From assembly GCA_012269805.1 (NCBI GenBank), contig JAAXJP010000087.1:1-13482 (forward strand): DNA of 13,482 nucleotides. The letters run 5' to 3'. The notes beneath the pieces were generated by a model that saw nothing but the letters and a program-made list of their open reading frames with translations, did not search any database and had not been told where the DNA came from. The DNA is from Rubrivirga sp. (GTDB lineage Bacteria; Bacteroidota; Rhodothermia; Rhodothermales; Rubricoccaceae). Each line of letters opens with the position of its first letter. The stretch's first letter is position 1. This document shows, piece after piece, positions 1 through 6,672 of this stretch. A program made the position numbers and the translations under genes.

Positions 1-4
1 GCGC

Positions 5-20
5 GACCGCTAGCGCGGCC
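5..20 (-). terminator. Possible terminator stem after the E1 gene
   Basis: Directly after the E1 stop (22-24), the minus-strand RNA can fold GGCCGC-gcta-GCGGUC, a 6-bp stem with one G·U pair. The window ends before any U-tract could be seen, so this is only a candidate. Confidence 0.3.
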
Positions 21-21
21 C

Positions 22-2931
22 CTAAAACTCGAGGACGGAGCGGGCGGCGGCGAGAACGTCGTCGTCCCGCGGGAGGACGAACTTCTCGAGCGCGTCGGCA
101 TAGGGGATCGACGAGAAAGCGCCGGCCACGCGCTTGACGGGCGCGTCGAGGTAGCCGAAGGCGGCGTCGGAGACCTGGGCGGCCACCTCGGCTCCGAAGC
201 CCATGAACTCGTGGTCCTCGTAGGCCACGAGCGCGCGCCCCGTCTTCTTGACCGACCGGAGGATGGCCTCGGTGTCGAGCGGCAGGATCGAGCGGAGGTC
301 GATCACCTCGACCGACACGCCCTCCTTCTCGAGCGCCTTCGCCACGTTGAGCGCCTTGTAGACGATGGCGCCCCACGTCACGATCGTGAGGTCCGTGCCG
401 GGCCGAGCGACGGCCGCCTTACCGAGTGGGACGAGGTAGTCGGCGTGCGGCTCGGGGCGGCGGGCCGGGCCCTGGCGGTAGAGCGCCTTGTGCTCGAGGA
501 AGAGGACCGGGTCCTCACCGCGGATCGCGGCCTTCAACAGCCCCTTGGCGTCGGCCGCGTTCGACGGCAGGACGACGTGGAGGCCGGGGAAGTGGGCGAA
601 CAGGGCCTCGACGTTCTGGCTGTGGCAGAGGCCGCCGTGGATGTAGCCGCCCGTCGGCACGCGGAGGACCATCGGGCAGGTCCACGTCCCCTTCGAGCGG
701 TAGCGCATTGAGGCCACCTGGTTGCGGAGCGACTGCATCCCGGGCCAGATGTAGTCGGCAAACTGGATCTCGACGACCGGCTTGTAGCCGGCGCCCGCCA
801 GCCCGACGGCGCTCCCGATGATGGAGTTCTCGGCGAGCGGGCTGTTGAAGCACCGGTCACGGCCGAACCGCTCGGTGAGGCCGCGCGTGGCCGTGAACAC
901 CCCGCCCTTCCCGCCGCCGACGTCCTCGCCGTAGACGAGGACGCGGTCGTCGCGCTCCATCTCCTCGGCGAGCGCGTGGTTGATGGCGTCGACCATGACG
1001 ACGAGGTCGCCGGTCTCGCCCTCGACCTCGTAGTGGCGCGTGTCGTCGCCCTCGTAGTAGACGTGGGTCGTGGCCTCGGCCGGGTCCGGGTCGGGCTCGG
1101 CGGCCACCTCGCGGGCGATCCGGTCGACCTCGGCGGCGACCTCGTCGCGGAGCGCGTCGACCTCCTCGTCGGTCATCACGCCGGCCTCGACGAGCTGGGC
1201 GGCGAAGCGCGGGAGCGGGTCGCGCGCGGCGTCGGCGTCGATCGACTCCTGCTCGCGGTACTTCCGGTGGTCGTCGGACGACGAGTGCGGGAGGAGCCGG
1301 ACGAGGTCGGCGTGGAGCGCGACCGGGCCACGGCCGGCGCGGATGTGGGCCATGGCCGCGCGGGCCGCCGCGGCGGACTGGAAAAAGTCCGTGCCGTCGT
1401 AGCGGATTCGCTGGAGGCCAGAGTACCCGCCGAGGAGGTGCCAGATCGACCCGCCGGCCGTCTGTTCCTCGACCGGGACCGAGATCGCGTACTTGTTGTC
1501 CTGGATGTGGAAGAGGACCGGGAGCGCCTCGCGGGCGGCCCAGTTGAGCGCCTCGTGGAAGGCGCCCTGGCTCGTCGAGCCCTCGCCGCCGGAGGCGTAG
1601 ACGGCCCGGCCGGGAGCGTCCTCCGAGACCTCGCCGTCCTCCCGCTTGCACGCGAGCGCGAACCCGACGGCCGGGAGGTACTGCGCCGCCACCGACGACG
1701 ACGTGCTCATGACGTTGAGCTCGCGCTTGCCGAAGTGCTCCGGCATCTGCCGCCCACCGCCGAACACGTCGGCCGCCTTGCCGAAGTGGGCGCGGAGGAC
1801 CTCGTCGGGCGTGATGCCGACGGTGAGGGCCGTGGCGAGGTCGCGGTAGTAGAAGCAGAACCAGTCCTCGCCGCCGCGGAACTCGCGGGCGACGGCCGTC
1901 TGGCTGGCCTCGTGGCCGGCCGAGCCGATGTGGAAGAACCCCTTCCCCTGCTTGAGGAGGTTGAGCATCTTCTGGTCGAGCCGCCGCGAGAGCATCATCG
2001 TGCGGAGGACGCCCCGGAGGTCGTCCGGATCGAAGTCCTCCGGCCCGAGCGGCTCGACGTCGATCGTCCCCTCGATCTCGCTGGCGGTCGCCGTCTCTGC
2101 CTTCTCCACATCGGCCTGCATCTCGAACGCCTCATCGACGGCGGCCGTCGTCGCCTCGGTATCCTCGTCGACAGAGAGGTCGGGCGCGCTCGGCGCCTCC
2201 GCCTCGGCGGCGTCGCCGACCGCCCCACCGGAAGGAACGGGCGCGGCCGTGACGTCCTCCTGCTCGTCCGTGCCTGCGGCGTCCCTGTCTGCGGCGGGCT
2301 CCTGCGCGTCAGCAACGGACTCGGGAGCGCCGTCGCCGGCGTCGACACTGGAGGCCGCTTCCTCTACCTCCGACGCGGCGTCGGCCGGCGCGGCGGCCGC
2401 GGGGGGCTCGATCGCGACCGGCTCTGACGAGGCCTCGGCATCGCCGGTGGGCTCGCCCCGAGACGTGACCAACTCGCCGGCCTCGAACGGCTCCGCATCC
2501 GTGACCGCCTCCTCCGAAGCGGACGGCTCGGACACCGGGAGCGCTTCCGAGGCGGAGTCGGAAAAGGACGCGGTCGGCAGCTCGGCGGAGGGGCTGAGCT
2601 CCGAGAGGTCCATGACCTCCGGCGCGTCGTCCGTTTCGGGAACGGATTCGGGCACCTCGGGGGCCGCCCACACGAACGTGGGTTCGTCCCCGGCCGGGGC
2701 CTCCGGGACGGACGTCTCGGCCGGTCGTTCGCCCGCAGCGGGTGCGCCTCCAGCGACCACGGCGTCGAGCGTGTCGTCGTCCACGCCCCCCGTGCCGAAC
2801 GCGGCCTCGGGGGCCTCGTGCTCGGCGGCGGCCCCGTCGCCGGGCTCGTCATCGGGCATCAAGAACGTCCGGGTCGTAAAGTGCGAGCGGGCGTTGGCGG
2901 AGTCGTCAGAGCGGCGATCGTCGGAGGCCAT
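22..2931 (-). CDS. Fused E1 alpha/beta subunit of a branched-chain 2-oxoacid (or pyruvate) dehydrogenase, with long acidic N-terminal extension
   Basis: The 969-residue product is a thiamine-diphosphate E1 dehydrogenase with alpha and beta chains in one polypeptide. It decarboxylates a 2-oxoacid and passes the acyl group to lipoyl-E2. Residues ~1-290 are low-complexity Asp/Glu/Ala/Pro/Ser and probably disordered. The alpha part starts near 295. Its ThDP motif runs from G449-E-G through EALNWAA to D478-N479, and a loop HSSSDDHRKYRE (from H549) matches the phosphorylation-loop region of the family. The beta part starts near 640, with VYGEDVGGGKGGVF, PLAE and HGGLCHSQNVEALFAHFPGL, and continues to the C-terminus. 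The beta motifs resemble 2-oxoisovalerate dehydrogenase most, but substrate cannot be fixed from sequence. No E2 or E3 gene lies in the window. The ATG at 2931 is chosen because the frame is open and GC-rich at third positions throughout the extension; an internal Met271 (ATG at 2121) would give a normal ~700-residue fused E1. Confidence 0.93.
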   Translation of the reverse strand: MASDDRRSDDSANARSHFTTRTFLMPDDEPGDGAAAEHEAPEAAFGTGGVDDDTLDAVVAGGAPAAGERPAETSVPEAPAGDEPTFVWAAPEVPESVPETDDAPEVMDLSELSPSAELPTASFSDSASEALPVSEPSASEEAVTDAEPFEAGELVTSRGEPTGDAEASSEPVAIEPPAAAAPADAASEVEEAASSVDAGDGAPESVADAQEPAADRDAAGTDEQEDVTAAPVPSGGAVGDAAEAEAPSAPDLSVDEDTEATTAAVDEAFEMQADVEKAETATASEIEGTIDVEPLGPEDFDPDDLRGVLRTMMLSRRLDQKMLNLLKQGKGFFHIGSAGHEASQTAVAREFRGGEDWFCFYYRDLATALTVGITPDEVLRAHFGKAADVFGGGRQMPEHFGKRELNVMSTSSSVAAQYLPAVGFALACKREDGEVSEDAPGRAVYASGGEGSTSQGAFHEALNWAAREALPVLFHIQDNKYAISVPVEEQTAGGSIWHLLGGYSGLQRIRYDGTDFFQSAAAARAAMAHIRAGRGPVALHADLVRLLPHSSSDDHRKYREQESIDADAARDPLPRFAAQLVEAGVMTDEEVDALRDEVAAEVDRIAREVAAEPDPDPAEATTHVYYEGDDTRHYEVEGETGDLVVMVDAINHALAEEMERDDRVLVYGEDVGGGKGGVFTATRGLTERFGRDRCFNSPLAENSIIGSAVGLAGAGYKPVVEIQFADYIWPGMQSLRNQVASMRYRSKGTWTCPMVLRVPTGGYIHGGLCHSQNVEALFAHFPGLHVVLPSNAADAKGLLKAAIRGEDPVLFLEHKALYRQGPARRPEPHADYLVPLGKAAVARPGTDLTIVTWGAIVYKALNVAKALEKEGVSVEVIDLRSILPLDTEAILRSVKKTGRALVAYEDHEFMGFGAEVAAQVSDAAFGYLDAPVKRVAGAFSSIPYADALEKFVLPRDDDVLAAARSVLEF

Positions 2932-2998
2932 CGGGGAAACGGAGAGAACGGAGAAAGGGGACCGGGCGGCCGCGAGAGACGACGCGGCGGCCCGCGCC

Positions 2999-3008
2999 CG
3001 AAGATACG
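2999..3008 (-). promoter_or_regulatory. Candidate -10 element for the E1 gene
   Basis: The minus strand reads CGTATCTTCG. Its core TATCTTCG differs at one position from the Bacteroidota TAnnTTTG box. It would start transcription about 60 nt before the E1 ATG at 2931. I see no good TTG at the expected -33 spacing, so the call rests on the -10 alone and on its similarity to CGTAGCTTGA in the divergent promoter. Confidence 0.4.
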
Positions 3009-3039
3009 GGGGGCTCTAACGCCACCTCCCCACCCCAAG

Positions 3040-3079
3040 GTGCCCGGGCGCCCAGAAAGGGCACGGCGGCGTGCCCGGG
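3040..3079. repeat. GTGCCCGGG direct repeat with intervening GGGCAC (nested inverted repeats)
   Basis: GTGCCCGGG occurs at 3040-3048 and again at 3071-3079. Between them, GGGCAC (3059-3064) is complementary to the GTGCCC of either copy. Two alternative hairpins are possible, with a 13-nt or a 6-nt loop. The cluster sits between the two divergent promoters, so a protein-binding operator is as likely as an RNA structure. Confidence 0.5.
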
Positions 3080-3089
3080 AGGCGGGGGA

Positions 3090-3120
3090 TTGGGTTTCGA
3101 CGGGGTCGGCCCGTAGCTTG
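3090..3120 (+). promoter_or_regulatory. Candidate Bacteroidota-type promoter for the exported-protein/LhgO operon
   Basis: TTG at 3090-3092 lies 21 nt before TAGCTTG at 3114-3120. This matches the layout of Bacteroidota primary-sigma promoters (TTG at -33, TAnnTTTG at -7), with an imperfect second element. The predicted start near 3127 leaves a leader of under 20 nt before the ATG at 3145, which has no Shine-Dalgarno sequence. Confidence 0.5.
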
Positions 3121-3144
3121 ACGCGTCCTCGTCCCCCCCACGAG

Positions 3145-3729
3145 ATGCCTGCCCCTCGCCTGCTCGTAGCCGCCTTCCTGGCGGTTCTCGCCGTGCCCGT
3201 CGTGGGTGCCCAGGCGCTCCGCGTCGACGCGAGCGCCCCCCGCGTCCTTTACGCGGTCACGGATTCGGTGAAGACCGACGACGGCCGTCGCGCCCGCGTC
3301 ACGCGGACCGTGACGTACGACCCCGTCGCAGGGACCTACACCGACCTGACGGTCGACGCCGACGGCGCGACGCTCCACCGGTCGGTCCGGTCGACCTCGG
3401 TCACGGCGCCGACCGAGGCGGAGCTCGAGGACGCCCGCCGGCTCGTGGCGCGCCATCCCGAGGTGGCGGCGCTCATCGCCGAGGCGGGCGGGGAGGTCCA
3501 CGTCGAGGGCGGCTTCCCGCTCGTCCGCGAGGCCGGCCACCCGTGCGGCCCCGGCGGCCGGTGCGTGACGGTCGACGTGTTCGAGACGACGCCGGACGCC
3601 GCGCCGCGCCGAATCCGCTACGCCGTCGTCGACCTCCGCGCGCTCCGCGTCCTCGACGCCGACGCCGACGCGGACGCCGACAGCAACCTGGCCTCCCCGG
3701 CCGCCCGCCAACAGTCCCGCCGCCAGTAA
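3145..3729 (+). CDS. Small exported protein of unknown function
   Basis: I do not recognise a family. The 194-residue product starts with a clear signal peptide: a short basic start, hydrophobic stretch LLVAAFLAVLAVPVVGAQA, and likely cleavage after ...VVGA. The mature part alternates beta-like segments with a charged helix (EAELEDARRLVARHPEV). It has a cysteine pair, HPCGPGGRC, that could form a disulfide, and a DFR-free beta segment ending RYAVVDLRALRVL. The C-terminal tail contains a (Asp-Ala) run encoded by a hexanucleotide repeat, then a Gln/Arg-rich end. There is no T9SS sorting domain, so periplasmic location is my inference. The ATG at 3145 is chosen over longer upstream frames because it begins the signal peptide and follows the promoter-like 3090-3120. 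Its TAA overlaps the next gene's ATG by one base (TAATG), indicating translational coupling. Confidence 0.8.
   Translation: MPAPRLLVAAFLAVLAVPVVGAQALRVDASAPRVLYAVTDSVKTDDGRRARVTRTVTYDPVAGTYTDLTVDADGATLHRSVRSTSVTAPTEAELEDARRLVARHPEVAALIAEAGGEVHVEGGFPLVREAGHPCGPGGRCVTVDVFETTPDAAPRRIRYAVVDLRALRVLDADADADADSNLASPAARQQSRRQ
3655..3678 (+). repeat. GACGCC hexanucleotide repeat (four copies)
   Basis: Four tandem units GACGCC, GACGCC, GACGCG, GACGCC encode (Asp-Ala)4 near the C-terminus of the small exported protein. Unit gain or loss keeps the frame and would change only tail length. Confidence 0.75.
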
Positions 3730-5171
3730 TGCGCGCTCTCGTCGCCTCCGCCGCGCTCGTGCTCCTCGCCGCGCCGCCCTCGGCCCAGGTCAGGCTGACG
3801 CAGGCCTCCTGCGCTGAAAACGGAACCTTCGGCGACGGCCCCCCACCGCTGACCGTCCCCAACGGCCACATCGCCTGGCCCGCCGACGACCCGCTCTGGG
3901 AGTTCGACGTGTACCGGCCGAGCAACCGGACGACCCTCAACAGCAGCGGCCTCGAGCTCCGCAACGTGACGTACCGCGGGCGGACGGTCCTCGCCCGCGC
4001 CGGCGTGCCCGTTCTCAACGTCGAGTACGACGAGGGCGGCTGCGGGTGCTTCCGCGACTGGCAGGACGACGAGGCCTCGATCGAGGTCGGCGACGACGCA
4101 GCGATCGTGGCCGACTGCGGCACGTTCCGCGAGCGCCGCGGGGGCACCGACGTGACCATCCAGACCGGCATCGCGCTGAGCGCGCCGGGCGTGGTCGAGA
4201 CGGCTTGCGAGGCCAACGACTCCCCCTCGAACCCCTCGCCGGGCGGCGACGTCGGCCTGTTCGAGGGGATCGCGGTCGAGGACTACGGCGATGAGCTCGT
4301 GCTCACGGCCCACACCGAGGCCGGGTGGTACCGCTACCGCATGAAGTGGCACTTCTACGCCGACGGCCGGATCTGGCCCGAGTTCTCGTTCGCCGCCGCC
4401 GCCGCCGTTTGCACGTCTGTCGGGCACCGCCACCACGCCTACTGGCGGTTCGACTTCGACCTCGACGGGACCCCTTCGAACGACGTCGTTCGCGAGTTCG
4501 CGGCGCCCGGCACCGACGGCCAGGTCTTTACCACCGAGTCGTCCCGGGTTCTCGGGGGCGCCGCCGACCAGACGTACTGGAGCGTGGTCGACGGCGCGTC
4601 CGGGATCGGCTACGAGATCCGCCCCAGCGACGCCGACCGCCGGCTCCCCGTCGACCCATTCTCCAAGACGGACGCGCTCGTCCTCCGGTACAAGATGGAC
4701 GAGATCGACGACGGCGAGACCATCTCGAGCGGGTGCGCCTTCGCCTTCGAGCCGTTCGTCGACGGCGAGTCGGTCGAGGGCGAGGACACGGTCTTTTGGT
4801 ACCGCTCCGGCGCGCTCCACTCGGCCGGCTCCCCGTTCGAGTGCGACATCGCCGGGCCCATGCTCATCCCCATCGGGTTCGAACTGTCGACCGTCGATGG
4901 CACGGAGGGGGTCGAGTTTGAGGCGGCCCGCCCGAACCCGTTCTCCCTGACGACCACGGCGCGCGTCCGCGTCGAGCGGACGCAGCCGGTGACGGCCGAG
5001 CTCTACGACCTCTCCGGCCGCCGCGTCCAGGTCCTCTTCGACGGCGTGGCTGTCCAAGGCGAGTGGCTGCCCCTCCGGATCGACGGCCGGCAGCTGCCGG
5101 CGGGGACGTACGTCGTCCGCCTCCGCGGCGAGACGGCCCGCGGTACCACCCGCGTCGTCCTCGTCCGCTAG
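3729..5171 (+). CDS. Exported copper-amine-oxidase-like protein with T9SS C-terminal sorting domain and altered cofactor motif
   Basis: The 480-residue product has a signal peptide (MRALVASAALVLLAAPPSAQ) and a T9SS type A sorting domain from ~398 (P402-N-P-F, LYDLSGRRVQVLFDG, LPAGTYVVRLRG, ending VVLVR). Residues ~45-385 follow the catalytic beta-sandwich of copper amine oxidases: WEFDVYRP...GLELRNVTYRGRTVL, then FYADGRI, H233-R-H235...RFDFDLDG, and EDTVFWYRSGALH364. The three histidines sit where the copper ligands of the family fall. The topaquinone Tyr aligns with Y201, exactly 11 residues before the DG of FYADG, but the N-Y-D/E motif reads W200-Y201-R202. D113 or D114 may correspond to the catalytic base. 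The N-terminal N2/N3 domains of classic enzymes are absent. It has eight cysteines in the mature part, possibly disulfides. Cell-surface location is inferred. It may be a non-oxidase relative or a divergent enzyme. Confidence 0.8.
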   Translation: MRALVASAALVLLAAPPSAQVRLTQASCAENGTFGDGPPPLTVPNGHIAWPADDPLWEFDVYRPSNRTTLNSSGLELRNVTYRGRTVLARAGVPVLNVEYDEGGCGCFRDWQDDEASIEVGDDAAIVADCGTFRERRGGTDVTIQTGIALSAPGVVETACEANDSPSNPSPGGDVGLFEGIAVEDYGDELVLTAHTEAGWYRYRMKWHFYADGRIWPEFSFAAAAAVCTSVGHRHHAYWRFDFDLDGTPSNDVVREFAAPGTDGQVFTTESSRVLGGAADQTYWSVVDGASGIGYEIRPSDADRRLPVDPFSKTDALVLRYKMDEIDDGETISSGCAFAFEPFVDGESVEGEDTVFWYRSGALHSAGSPFECDIAGPMLIPIGFELSTVDGTEGVEFEAARPNPFSLTTTARVRVERTQPVTAELYDLSGRRVQVLFDGVAVQGEWLPLRIDGRQLPAGTYVVRLRGETARGTTRVVLVR

Positions 5172-5173
5172 GC

Positions 5174-6367
5174 GTGCCCGTCGACCTTGTAGTCGTCGGC
5201 GGCGGGGTCGTCGGGCTGGCGACGGCCCGCGCGGCCCTCGCGGCCCGACCGGGCCTCCGCGTCGTCGTAGTCGAGAAGGAGGACGCCGTGGCCCCTCACC
5301 AGAGCGGGCGGAACTCGGGCGTCCTCCACGCCGGCCTGTACTACCGCCCCGGGAGCCGGAAGGCCGCGCTCTGCCAAGCCGGCAAGGCCCAGATGGAGGC
5401 GTTCTGCGACAGGGAGGGGATCCCATGGACGCGCTCCGGCAAGGTCGTCGTGGCCGTCACCGACGACGAGGTCCCCCGCCTCGACGCGCTCGCCAAGCGG
5501 GCCGCCGCCAACGGCGTCGCGGTCGAGCGGCTCGACGCCGACGGCCTCCGCGAGCGGGAGCCGCACGCCGCCGGCGTCGCCGCCCTGTGGGTCCCGTCGA
5601 CGGGTGTGACCGATTTCTCAGCCGTCGCTCTGCGGATGGCGGAGCGGCTCGCGGAGGCCGGCGCCGAGATCCGGACGAGCACGGCGGTCACGGGCGGGCG
5701 CGAGACGAGCACGGGCGTCGTGGTCGAGACGGACGGCGGCGCGGTCGAGGCGCGCGCGCTCGTGACGTGCGCCGGCCTCTGGGCCGACCGCGTGGCCCGG
5801 CTCTTCGGCGCCACGCCGTCGGTCGAGCTCGTCCCGTTCCGCGGCGAGTACGCCCTCCTCAGGCCCGAGGCGGCCAAGCTCGTCCGCGGCCTCATCTACC
5901 CGGTCCCCGACCCGGCCCTCCCCTTTCTTGGCGTCCATCTTACGCGCCGGGTCGACGGGACGGTCGACGCCGGGCCGAGCGCGGCGCTCGCGTTCGCCCG
6001 CGACGGCTACCGGTTCTCGAGCGTGCGCCCCCGGGACCTCGGCGAGGCCGTGGCCTCGCGGGCGTTCCGCCGGCTCGCCCGGACGCACTTCCGGTCCGGC
6101 CTCGACGAGTTCGCCCGCTCGCTCAGCCTCACGTCGTTCTGGAAGGCGGCCCGCCGGCTTCTCCCTCAGCTCCGCAAGCAAGACCTGGAGCGCGCCCCCG
6201 CCGGCGTCCGCGCCCAGGCCCTCCACCCCGACGGCTCGCTCGCCGACGACTTCGTGATCGAGGAAACGGCGCGGGCCGTCCACGTCATCAACGCGCCGAG
6301 CCCGGCGGCGACGGCGTCGCTGGCCGTCGGCGAGGAGATCGCCCGGCGGACCCTCGCGCGGTTGTAG
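5174..6367 (+). CDS. lhgO: L-2-hydroxyglutarate oxidase-like FAD-dependent oxidoreductase
   Basis: The 397-residue product belongs to the DAO/glycerol-3-phosphate-dehydrogenase-like FAD family and fits LhgO, which oxidises L-2-hydroxyglutarate to 2-oxoglutarate and feeds electrons to the respiratory chain. Evidence is the N-terminal Rossmann motif VVVGGGVVGLATA (G9-G14), the acidic residue ending the second strand (VVVVEKE), and the LhgO signature HQSGRNSGVLHAGLYYRPGS. Further support comes from VPFRGEYALL, the C-terminal VINAPSPAATASLAVGEEIA, and a length typical of the family. GTG at 5174 is the start: it lies 2 nt after the preceding stop and begins MPVDLVVVGGG, whereas upstream codons lie inside the sorting domain of the neighbour. 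The protein has no signal peptide, so it acts inside the cell although its two operon partners are exported. Glycerol-3-phosphate or other 2-hydroxyacid oxidase activity cannot be excluded. Confidence 0.88.
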   Translation: MPVDLVVVGGGVVGLATARAALAARPGLRVVVVEKEDAVAPHQSGRNSGVLHAGLYYRPGSRKAALCQAGKAQMEAFCDREGIPWTRSGKVVVAVTDDEVPRLDALAKRAAANGVAVERLDADGLREREPHAAGVAALWVPSTGVTDFSAVALRMAERLAEAGAEIRTSTAVTGGRETSTGVVVETDGGAVEARALVTCAGLWADRVARLFGATPSVELVPFRGEYALLRPEAAKLVRGLIYPVPDPALPFLGVHLTRRVDGTVDAGPSAALAFARDGYRFSSVRPRDLGEAVASRAFRRLARTHFRSGLDEFARSLSLTSFWKAARRLLPQLRKQDLERAPAGVRAQALHPDGSLADDFVIEETARAVHVINAPSPAATASLAVGEEIARRTLARL

Positions 6368-6399
6368 GCCCCTCCACCGCGGCGCCGAGGCGAACGGAG

Positions 6400-6672
6400 T
6401 CAGCCGGTGCCCACGTCAAGGGCTCCGCGGGCATCGGCCTCTAGCGCGGCCTTCTCGTCGTCGGAAAAACTGGTCCAGTGGCGGTCCGCCAGTGCGCCCG
6501 CCAGTGCCCACAGCGCGATCCGGTTGACGCCTGGCCCGAACCGGTGGCGCAGCATCCGGTAGGCCATCGCCGCGCCCACCTCGCGGAGGTCGTCGGCCGT
6601 CTCGATCCCGACCGCCGCCAGCATCGCGTCCGTCTTCGGGCCGAGGTTCTTGAGCGCCGACGGCCGCGCCAC
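6400..6672 (-). CDS. TfoX/Sxy C-terminal-domain protein (stand-alone)
   Basis: The 90-residue product matches the TfoX C-terminal domain (TfoX_C): LKNLGPKTDAMLAAVGI (residues 7-23), a helix-hairpin-helix-like opening, then DLREVGAAMAYRML and NRIALWALAGAL. The N-terminal TfoX domain of the competence regulator Sxy/TfoX is missing; single-domain versions are common and their role is largely unknown. The start is GTG at 6672, which follows the sensor-kinase stop with no gap (TAGGTG), so translation is probably coupled. The only later ATG falls inside the conserved domain (Met17) and is a poor start. It ends 32 nt from the convergent lhgO stop. A DNA-binding or regulatory role is inference. Confidence 0.85.
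   Translation of the reverse strand: MARPSALKNLGPKTDAMLAAVGIETADDLREVGAAMAYRMLRHRFGPGVNRIALWALAGALADRHWTSFSDDEKAALEADARGALDVGTG

Noticed and set aside
976..2427. 483-codon plus-strand open frame antisense to the E1 gene
   Set aside because: The Arg/Val/Asp-rich translation is typical of a GC-rich shadow frame, and the opposite strand holds clear E1 motifs throughout.
1928..3019. Long plus-strand open frame opposite the E1 extension, rich in Ser/Ala/Thr
   Set aside because: It is the antisense reading of the acidic low-complexity region. It has no domain or signal peptide and begins inside the conserved E1 part.
3618..5426. 602-codon minus-strand open frame
   Set aside because: It lies opposite the amine-oxidase-like protein and the start of lhgO, which have recognisable family motifs; its translation is Arg/Gly/Ala-rich with no domain.
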